Shown here in pieces: positions 5,906-12,915 of a stretch of DNA of 22,009 nucleotides. The stretch is from NCBI GenBank assembly GCA_900556705.1, contig USPT01000004.1:1-22009 (forward strand), read 5' to 3'. The notes beneath the pieces are model-generated. The model saw nothing but the letters and a program-made list of their open reading frames with translations, was not told the origin of the DNA and did no database searches. Numbering within the stretch: the first letter of the stretch is position 1; the number at the start of each line of letters is the position of its first letter. A program made the translations under genes and the position numbers. Origin of the DNA: an uncultured Collinsella sp. (lineage in GTDB: Bacteria > Actinomycetota > Coriobacteriia > Coriobacteriales > Coriobacteriaceae).

Positions 5906-8416
5906 ATGAACGATTCTGCTCTTAAGAGCTTCTGCACCTGGGCCCGTACGGAGCTCATCAAAGGCGTGGAGGCGCAGATGGTGCGCTACGGCATCACCGA
6001 ACCTGCACCCGCGCCCGTTGGGTCCGAGACCGTCAACGGCCTGCCCCTAAGTCCGGCTGAGATTGAGCAACGCAACGAACTGCTGCGCATGCAGGCAGAG
6101 GTTGGTCACGAGGCGCTGCGCGACCGTGCGGCCTACACCTGGTTCAACCGCATCGTGGCCATTCGCTTCATGGATGCATGCGGATGGCTTCCCAGCCGTA
6201 TGCGCATGCTAAGTCGTGCGGACGGCAGCCATGGCAGCGAGGCCGTGGAGAACGCACTGGACGTGGAAATAACGACGGCCGATACCGATCGCATAGCCGA
6301 GCTCAAGATGGCGGGCTTGGATGAACCGTTGTGGCGCTACCTGTTTGTTGCTCAGTGCGAGGAGCTTGCCGATTGCCTGCCGGGCGTCTTTGAACGCGTG
6401 GGCGGAGCCATGGAGCTGCTGTTGCCCCAGGGCCTCATGATGGCTGACAGTGTGGTGGGCAAACTCAATGCCGTCCTCACTGACGAGGACTGGCGCGAGG
6501 GCGTGACCGTTCTGGGCTGGATGTATCAGTACTACAATGCCGACGTTAAAGACGAGTTCTTCAAGTCCAAGCGCAAGGCAGCGGCGGCGGACATCGCGCC
6601 CGCCACGCAGCTCTTCACCCCCGAGTGGATCGTGCGCTATATGGTCGAGAACTCGCTCGGCCGTCTGTGGATGCTCAACAATCCGGGGAGTTCGCTACGC
6701 GAGCGCATGGAGTATTACATCGAGCCCGATGCTGAGCACGAGGACTTCATTCGCATTTCGAGTCCCGAGGAGATAACCCTCTGCGACCCCGCATGCGGCT
6801 CGGGCCATATCTTGGTCTATGCGTTTGAGCTGCTCTTCCATATGTACGAGGAGCGCGGCTATCGTGAGCGCGAGATTCCCGAGCTCATTCTTACTAAAAA
6901 CCTTGCAGGTATGGAAATCGATTCCCGCGCGGCACAGATCGCGGAGCTGGCGCTTGCCATGTGCGCCCGCGAGCACGACCGTCGCTTCTTTAGGCGTGGC
7001 GTTCGTGCCGACGTTACCGTGCTCTCGAGCATCCCACTAGGGGAGGACGAGCTGCCGGGTAACAAGAAGCTCGCCGAGGAGCTGAGTCATTTGGGCGAGA
7101 TCGGTTCGCTGCTCAATCCCTCAGAGGACGAGATCGACGAGCTCAAGGCTGCCGCCGCGAGTTGTTCCGAGGACCTTTTTGCTTCTGCGACCAAAACTAA
7201 GCTCGAAAGCGCCGTCGCCATTTGCGAGAAACTGTCCCGTCGTTTTATCTGCGTCGTGGCGAATCCTCCGTATATGGGCAGCAGCAGCTTTAACCCCTTC
7301 ATGAGCAAGTGGGTCAAGAAGAACTGCCCCGACGTGAAGAGCGACCTGTGCACGTGCTTCATCGAGCGCGGGTTCAGCCTTGCCAAGGACCGCGGTTACG
7401 CGGCCATGGTCACCATGCAGAGCTGGATGTTCCTGGGCAGCTTCGAGAAGATGCGCTCCTCGCTCATCGACGGCAAGACGATCGTCTCGATGGCGCACCT
7501 CGGCCCCCGCGCATTCGACGCCATCGGCGGCGAGGTCGTCAATGTGACCGCCGACGTCATCTACAACGGCCGCGCGGCATGCGGTGGCGCCTACGTTCGC
7601 CTCGTCGACATCAACGGCAGCGAGGCGAAGCGCCTCAAGCTGCTCGGGGCGATCGAAAACCTCGACTGCGGCTGGTTCTACCGCCGCGACGCCGACACCT
7701 TCAAGCAAATCCCCGGCACCCCCATAGCCTACTGGGCCAGTGACGCTCTTCTGGATGCGTTTGGAAACGCAAAACAGCTCAGTGAGTATGGCAAGCCGCG
7801 CCAAGGGCTTGCTACTGGCGAGAACGCTCGTTTCGTTCGCGAGTGGTGGGAAGTCGATGATTGCAAGAGCGTCTATTCCTGTGGATCTATTCAAGAGTCG
7901 ATTGAAAGCGCTTGCAAGTGGTTCCCCTACAACAAGGGCGGCGATTTCCGCAAATGGTACGGAAATAATAGCTCAGTTGTTAACTGGGAGAATGACGGAC
8001 AGGAGATCCGTAATTACAAAGACCAGAATGGTAGATTGCTTTCCAGGCCACAGAATACAAACTGCTTCTTTAGCCCATCGATTACCTGGTCGAAGATTTC
8101 AAGCGGGTCCATTGCGTTTCGTTTTAAGCCTGCTGGGCATATCTTTGATGTGGCGGGCACGAGCGTTTTTAGCGACGAGGAGTCACTCAAGTATCTCCAG
8201 GGAGCTTGTAACAGCTCCGTGATCATGCGTGTCGCAAGCATGCTCTCGCCGACGCTTAATTTCGAGGTAGGCCAAATCGCAACCTACCCGATCATTCAGA
8301 ACGAGGAACAGGAGCCGTTGGTCAACGACATGGTCGACTCGTGCCGCGAACTATCGAAAACCGATTGGGATTCGTTTGAAACCTCTTGGGATTTCAAACA
8401 TAACCCTTTGGTGTAG
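5906..8416 (+). CDS. pglX: BREX adenine methyltransferase PglX, N-terminal and specificity part (split gene)
   Basis: PglX methylates the N6 of an adenine in a short asymmetric motif, marking host DNA. The N-terminus (LKSFCTWARTELIKGVEAQ) is typical. Motif I CDPACGSG is at residues 293-300 and the catalytic NPPY at 453-456. From about residue 612 the sequence becomes AT-richer and less family-like, which fits the target-recognition region. The protein ends at 836 with KTDWDSFETSWDFKHNPLV, a segment that in full-length PglX (about 1150-1200 aa) lies well before the end. The missing ~320 residues are encoded at 9204-10172, beyond an inserted gene. 836 + 322 gives 1158, a normal full length. The start has AAAGG 12-14 bases upstream. 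Whether the two pieces assemble into an active enzyme is unknown. Confidence 0.93.
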   Translation: MNDSALKSFCTWARTELIKGVEAQMVRYGITEPAPAPVGSETVNGLPLSPAEIEQRNELLRMQAEVGHEALRDRAAYTWFNRIVAIRFMDACGWLPSRMRMLSRADGSHGSEAVENALDVEITTADTDRIAELKMAGLDEPLWRYLFVAQCEELADCLPGVFERVGGAMELLLPQGLMMADSVVGKLNAVLTDEDWREGVTVLGWMYQYYNADVKDEFFKSKRKAAAADIAPATQLFTPEWIVRYMVENSLGRLWMLNNPGSSLRERMEYYIEPDAEHEDFIRISSPEEITLCDPACGSGHILVYAFELLFHMYEERGYREREIPELILTKNLAGMEIDSRAAQIAELALAMCAREHDRRFFRRGVRADVTVLSSIPLGEDELPGNKKLAEELSHLGEIGSLLNPSEDEIDELKAAAASCSEDLFASATKTKLESAVAICEKLSRRFICVVANPPYMGSSSFNPFMSKWVKKNCPDVKSDLCTCFIERGFSLAKDRGYAAMVTMQSWMFLGSFEKMRSSLIDGKTIVSMAHLGPRAFDAIGGEVVNVTADVIYNGRAACGGAYVRLVDINGSEAKRLKLLGAIENLDCGWFYRRDADTFKQIPGTPIAYWASDALLDAFGNAKQLSEYGKPRQGLATGENARFVREWWEVDDCKSVYSCGSIQESIESACKWFPYNKGGDFRKWYGNNSSVVNWENDGQEIRNYKDQNGRLLSRPQNTNCFFSPSITWSKISSGSIAFRFKPAGHIFDVAGTSVFSDEESLKYLQGACNSSVIMRVASMLSPTLNFEVGQIATYPIIQNEEQEPLVNDMVDSCRELSKTDWDSFETSWDFKHNPLV

Positions 8417-8425
8417 GTGCTGGTT

Positions 8426-9082
8426 ATGGACAAAGCCTGTATATCTTCATTTCATATGTCTCTGCATGAATCTAGCTATTGGACTCCGGATGAGATTTCT
8501 TCTATTTGGGATTTCTTTGTGACTAAATCTGTAGCTAACTCTGCTTCTCAAAGAAGAACCGCCTCTGATTATGGATTGAAACAATTGCCATTCGATACTC
8601 TTCTTGAGTATGAAGGGGTGCCTTCCGGGAAGCGTGAATTACTTATGGCTGATAATCTTGGAGATGTGATTGAGGAATATGGATTTAAAACAACTGTAAA
8701 TCAAAAGTCGGCTGATGGAGTTAAACAAGAGATTGAAGCTCCGATTGATATCGTTAGTCCGAGGGTCCTCTGTATTCAACCTTATACAATCTCTGGTCGC
8801 AAGGGTCCCGAACCTAAAGACTCAGGTAAAGGAATGACTTTACTAACTCATATCCGCAATTCACTTGCACATGGGTGTACGTATTACTTCCCTAATGGAA
8901 TGATGCTTCTCGAGGATAAAGCTGGTGGTTCAAGTGGAAAAACGACTGCCATGATGCTTCTGCCTCAAAAGGCGTTTACCGACTGGATAAAGGCGATTGA
9001 TATTGACGCTCGTTTTTATTTTAAGGACGCTGGCAGAGGCGAATTTGAAAAGCTCATTCATAGAAAGAGCAACAAACACTAG
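8426..9082 (+). CDS. likely HEPN-domain ribonuclease inserted in split pglX
   Basis: A 218-residue protein I do not recognise as a named gene. The segment LLTHIRNSLAHGCTYYF has the HEPN ribonuclease motif R-N-x3-H (R144, N145, H149), as found in abortive-infection and toxin RNases. It might belong to the pEK499_p136-like HEPN group, but this rests on the motif context only. Base composition is foreign: positions 8641-8700 have 19 G/C of 60, against 37 of 60 at 9241-9300. ATG 8426 is preferred over GTG 8417 because an AGGTG Shine-Dalgarno at 8415-8419, overlapping the pglX stop, precedes it by six bases. This makes it translationally coupled to pglX. By analogy with PrrC inside the EcoprrI locus, it may be a back-up toxin released when BREX is inhibited. 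This is inference. An alternative is a non-catalytic HEPN partner protein. Confidence 0.72.
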   Translation: MDKACISSFHMSLHESSYWTPDEISSIWDFFVTKSVANSASQRRTASDYGLKQLPFDTLLEYEGVPSGKRELLMADNLGDVIEEYGFKTTVNQKSADGVKQEIEAPIDIVSPRVLCIQPYTISGRKGPEPKDSGKGMTLLTHIRNSLAHGCTYYFPNGMMLLEDKAGGSSGKTTAMMLLPQKAFTDWIKAIDIDARFYFKDAGRGEFEKLIHRKSNKH

Positions 9083-9142
9083 GGAATTAATAAACGACGC
9101 GCTTTAATCCGTAAAGAATTTAAATCTGTTAATTGTTTAGCT

Positions 9143-9172
9143 GGCTAGTGCAAATTTTAAATTTGCATAGCC
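9143..9172 (+). terminator. near-perfect inverted repeat after the HEPN gene
   Basis: GGCTAGTGCAAATTT (9143-9157) and AAATTTGCATAGCC (9159-9172) pair over 14 bp with one bulged base. Only a short CTTTT follows (9176-9180), so it is a weak terminator at most. A TTGTTT/TTTAAA pair with 17-base spacing (9133-9138, 9156-9161) also makes it a possible promoter for the PglX C-terminal ORF. It marks the downstream edge of the AT-rich insert. Confidence 0.45.
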
Positions 9173-9203
9173 GCACTTTTCAACAAAGAAAGGGCGGTCT
9201 GTC

Positions 9204-10172
9204 ATGGCCACTTTACTTCAAGAAAAATACGAGGCCCGCAAGGCCGAAGTCAACGAGCGGTTCGAGCAGCTCCGCGCTAACGAGGAGGAGCTCAACCGAA
9301 TCTTTGCCAAGATCTACAACATGGAGGGTGAGGTGCCCATCGAGGTCGAGGATAAGTACGTTTCGGTGGCGCGCATCTTCGATACCGCCGACGAAATCCC
9401 CGAGAGCTATAAGGGCAACAAATACGTGCGCACTAAGCGCGACGAGATTACCTCGCTCATAAGCTATGCCGTGGGCTGCATGTTTGGCCGCTATTCGCTG
9501 GATGTGGACGGGCTGGTCCTGGCCGATCAGGGCGCCACAGTCGATGACTATCTGGCCAAGATGCCCAACTCTGATCATGTGACCTTTATGCCCGATAGCG
9601 ATAACGTGCTGCCCATTACCGATGACGAGTACTTTGACGACGACATCGTGCGCTACTTTATCGACTTTGTGCGCACCGTGTATGGCGAGGAGACGCTTGA
9701 GCAGAACCTGGCCTTTATTGCCGAGGCACTCGGCGGCAAGGGTACCTCGCGCGAGGTAATCCGCACCTACTTTTTGAAGGACTTCTTTAAGGACCACTGC
9801 CAGACCTATAAGAAGCGCCCCATCTACTGGCTGTTCGACAGCGGCAAGAAGAACGGCTTTAAGTGCCTTGTTTACATGCATCGCTACCAGCCTGACCTGT
9901 TGGCTCGCATCCGCACCGACTATGTGCATGAGCAGCAGGAGCGCTACCGTGCCCAGATCGGGTATGCCAACGATGCCCTTGTCAGTGCCGAGCGCGGCGA
10001 GCGCGTGCGCTTGGATAAGCGCATCAAAAAGCTCAACGACCAGCTCAAAGAGACCATTGGCTACGAGGAGAAGCTGCATCACTTGGCAGACCAGATGATT
10101 AAGATCGACCTGGATGACGGCGTCAAGGTCAACTACGCCAAGTTTCAGGATGTGCTGGCGAAGATTAAGTAA
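9204..10172 (+). CDS. PglX C-terminal domain as a separate ORF
   Basis: The 322-residue product is the C-terminal third of PglX encoded on its own. Segments I recognise from the end of full-length BREX PglX proteins are, in order: FEQLRANEEELNRIFAKIY (20-38), SYAVGCMFGRYSLD (87-100), ITDDEYFDDDIVRYFIDFV, ALGGKGTSREVIRTYFLKDF, KKRPIYWLFDSGKKNGF (about 203-219) and YMHRYQPDLLARIRTDYVHEQQ. The gene has a new ATG and Shine-Dalgarno (AAAGGG ending ten bases upstream), so it is set up for independent translation rather than being dead debris. It contains no methyltransferase motifs. Base composition returns to that of the operon here. It probably associates with the N-terminal part to rebuild PglX. 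pglZ begins 23 bases downstream. Confidence 0.88.
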   Translation: MATLLQEKYEARKAEVNERFEQLRANEEELNRIFAKIYNMEGEVPIEVEDKYVSVARIFDTADEIPESYKGNKYVRTKRDEITSLISYAVGCMFGRYSLDVDGLVLADQGATVDDYLAKMPNSDHVTFMPDSDNVLPITDDEYFDDDIVRYFIDFVRTVYGEETLEQNLAFIAEALGGKGTSREVIRTYFLKDFFKDHCQTYKKRPIYWLFDSGKKNGFKCLVYMHRYQPDLLARIRTDYVHEQQERYRAQIGYANDALVSAERGERVRLDKRIKKLNDQLKETIGYEEKLHHLADQMIKIDLDDGVKVNYAKFQDVLAKIK

Positions 10173-10195
10173 CTGCAGATACGGTAAGGATATTC

Positions 10196-12904
10196 ATGCC
10201 CAAGATCGATGTAGAAGAACAGCTCAAACTGCGGTTTTTGCAACCGTTGCCCGCATGTATGCCCCGCCGTGTGGTGGTTTGGCACGATGCGGACGGCGAG
10301 TTTGCCCCTGAGTTTGAGCGATTGGCCGCCGAGGGTTTCGACGGCGCGGGGGCCGATGCTGGCGTTATGCCCGCTCACGGTGACTTTGGGCGCCCGGTCC
10401 GGTTTGTTGAGGCCTGCGAGGGCCGCATGTTTGCCGTTAAGAAGCTTATCAACCGCGATGACCTTGCGAGCGATATCTTGCTGTATCGCCGTTGCCCGCG
10501 CGGCAGGCTTGAGGGCGATTGGCTTGCCGATGTCGAGCTGTATGCCGATCGGTTCCAGGCTGACTATCTTTCGCTTTTGGCCGATCAGCTTGGTATCGAG
10601 AACATCGATGCCGTGCGCGAGAGTCTGCGCGACCACAAGGCGTTCTTTGATGCCAAGACCCGCTGCGCTAAGTTTGCCGCGTGTGTTCCGCATGCCTCGG
10701 GCGCATCCGATATCGAACTCGGCATCCTTACGGTGATTTTTGGCGGTAAAGAGCTTGGTGACGCGCGCCCCGCGTTTGTGCTGCGTGGCTGTATGACCAT
10801 GCTGTTGCACGAGGGTCCCGAGGCGCTGGCCGAGTTGATGGACAAGTACTGCGTGCGCGATGTGCTCTCTGCCTTTATGCTTCGCTGCTATGGGTTTGAA
10901 GGACCGCTGTATGAGCGCGACTCATTGCTTATGCTTTCATCCCATGTGCTCCTTACGGCGGCGTCTACCGCGCTTCCCGAGGGGGCGCTCAAGGGACTCG
11001 AAAGCTATGTGGCTCCCGCCTACGGCCCCTATTGCCTTGAGGCGGTGCGCACGTGGGACCAGGCCGCCGATACCCAGGCATCGAGCGAGGACCTATTTGA
11101 GATTTGCCGTTTAGTCGAGGACGCCCGCGGGCTCTTTGCGCGGTTTGAGGCCCTGCCGATCGATGCGCTTGCCTCGCTTGATGTGTTCCCGTGCGTCAAT
11201 GAGGCCGTGCTCTCGCAGCTGTTCTGCTCGTTTGCCCAGGGTGCGGACCGCGTTGAGGACGCACACGCCTTTGTGGCGCGTCGCTGCGACCTAAGCTGGT
11301 ACCACCGTGTCGAGAGCTACTTTGGCTTGCTTGCCGCTGTGGCCGATATGTGCGCATTTAGGCAGGCACATGCGGGCGGGTTCCATCTGGCGCAACCCCA
11401 GCAGGTGTGGGATGCCTATACGTCCGATTGGTATTCCATGGATGCTGCCTATCGCCATATGTGCACCGCGTATTTGCGGGCGCGCTCTATCGAGTGCGAT
11501 GTGCTCGAGGAGCCTGCCCGAGCCGTGGTGGACTGGGCGGAGAATCTCTACAGTAACTGGTTTTTGGCGGATGCCAATGCCTGCTGGGCGGCTGCTGCGC
11601 AAGGGGAGTGGGCCGATTGCGGCTACATCGATGGTCCCGCACGGCAGGATGAGTTTTACTGGCATGTGCTGCCCGCCTTTGTGGGTTCTGCCAAAACAAC
11701 GGTCGTTATCGTGAGCGATGCGCTGCGCTATGAGGTTGCCCGCGACGTTGCGGCGCTGCTCGAGCGCGAACGCGGCGGCAACGTCAAGGTCTCTAGCATG
11801 CAGGCGGTCTTTCCCTCCATTACCGAGGTGGGCATGCCTGCGCTGCTGCCGCACCAGGTGCTTGAGCTTGCAGAGGATGGCGCGTTTGTGTTGGCTGACG
11901 GCATGCCCACTGCGACGACTCCGCAGCGCGAGGCCGTACTTACCCACGTTGAGCCCACGGCCCGCGCTTTGCGCTCGAGCGCATACCTCAACATGGCGGG
12001 AACCGAGCGCAAAGCGCTGCTCAAAGACTCCAGGCTCGTTTATCTCTACCACAACAAGATCGATGCCACGGGCGAGAAGGCAGCTACGCAGGATGACGTT
12101 TTCGATGCCTGCGCGGACACCGTGGAGGAACTTGCCGCGTTGGCGCGCCGCGTGTGCACCGACGCCCCGGGCGCGCGTGTTGTTATGACGGCGGATCACG
12201 GCTTCATCTACACGCGTCGTGAGCTCAACGAGTGCCAGATGCTCGGCAAGCCAGACCTTCCCTTCCTTGACGCTCCTGTCATGCACGGCAAGCGTCATCT
12301 GGTGGTGCCCAACGAGGCCGTGGCCAAGCTTTCGGAAGAGGCATGCGAGGTGTTTGTTAATGTTGGCATGGGACGTTTAGGTGCCGGTTTTGAGGGATTT
12401 GCCCCGCGCGAGAACGTGCACTTCAAGCGTCCCGGCGGCACTAACAACTACGTCCACGGCGGCATGAGCCTGCAGGAGCTCTGCGTGCCCGTTATCGGAT
12501 TTTGGCGTGCGCGCTCGGGTTCCAAGGACTTTGTCGATACGCGCGTGGCGACGCTGCGCGTGCTAAGCGAGGGGCGCCGAGTGACCAACTCGCTCTTCTC
12601 GGTCAACTTGATCCAGGAAGAACCCGCCCAAGGCAAGGTCTTGCCGTGCGAGTATGAGCTGGTGTTTACCGACGCAAGCGGCAACGAGGTGAGCGATACA
12701 GTCAAGGCGCATGCCAACAAGACTTCTGCTAACACGCAGGAGCGCGTGGTGCATGCCAAGTTTGCGCTGCGTGCAGCGGATGGATTCTCGGCCAAGGGTC
12801 CGTACTATCTGGTCTGCCGCGAGCGCGAAACGGGCAAGATCGTTTGGCGCGAGACGTATACCATTGCTGTTTCGTTTGCCCCTGTTGCTGATTTTGGTTT
12901 TTAG
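10196..12904 (+). CDS. pglZ: BREX alkaline-phosphatase-superfamily protein PglZ
   Basis: PglZ is a core BREX protein with an alkaline-phosphatase-like fold, related to metal-dependent phosphodiesterases. At 902 residues the length fits the type 1 family. The N-terminus has the typical RRVVVWHDADGEF block. The metal-binding elements are visible as TTVVIVSDALRYEVARD (D508) and RVVMTADHGFIY (D667, H668). A conserved C-terminal part includes GGTNNYVHGGMSLQELCVPVI. The TAAGGA Shine-Dalgarno at 10185-10190 supports ATG 10196. Its stop codon overlaps the Shine-Dalgarno of brxL, pointing to coupled translation. PglZ-type proteins are shared by BREX types and Pgl, so the gene anchors the identification together with brxC and pglX. 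Confidence 0.96.
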   Translation: MPKIDVEEQLKLRFLQPLPACMPRRVVVWHDADGEFAPEFERLAAEGFDGAGADAGVMPAHGDFGRPVRFVEACEGRMFAVKKLINRDDLASDILLYRRCPRGRLEGDWLADVELYADRFQADYLSLLADQLGIENIDAVRESLRDHKAFFDAKTRCAKFAACVPHASGASDIELGILTVIFGGKELGDARPAFVLRGCMTMLLHEGPEALAELMDKYCVRDVLSAFMLRCYGFEGPLYERDSLLMLSSHVLLTAASTALPEGALKGLESYVAPAYGPYCLEAVRTWDQAADTQASSEDLFEICRLVEDARGLFARFEALPIDALASLDVFPCVNEAVLSQLFCSFAQGADRVEDAHAFVARRCDLSWYHRVESYFGLLAAVADMCAFRQAHAGGFHLAQPQQVWDAYTSDWYSMDAAYRHMCTAYLRARSIECDVLEEPARAVVDWAENLYSNWFLADANACWAAAAQGEWADCGYIDGPARQDEFYWHVLPAFVGSAKTTVVIVSDALRYEVARDVAALLERERGGNVKVSSMQAVFPSITEVGMPALLPHQVLELAEDGAFVLADGMPTATTPQREAVLTHVEPTARALRSSAYLNMAGTERKALLKDSRLVYLYHNKIDATGEKAATQDDVFDACADTVEELAALARRVCTDAPGARVVMTADHGFIYTRRELNECQMLGKPDLPFLDAPVMHGKRHLVVPNEAVAKLSEEACEVFVNVGMGRLGAGFEGFAPRENVHFKRPGGTNNYVHGGMSLQELCVPVIGFWRARSGSKDFVDTRVATLRVLSEGRRVTNSLFSVNLIQEEPAQGKVLPCEYELVFTDASGNEVSDTVKAHANKTSANTQERVVHAKFALRAADGFSAKGPYYLVCRERETGKIVWRETYTIAVSFAPVADFGF

Positions 12905-12915
12905 GAGTGTGCCCT

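Noticed and set aside
5906..10172. pglX split as a simple frameshift or sequencing error
   Set aside because: The halves are separated by 787 bases holding a different, compositionally distinct gene, and the second half has its own start and Shine-Dalgarno. A base-calling error cannot produce this.
11291..12298. Open frame of 335 codons opposite pglZ, and similar ones opposite brxC (e.g. 2255-2953, 4796-5485)
   Set aside because: Complement shadows of GC-rich genes with no ribosome-binding sites or family similarity.
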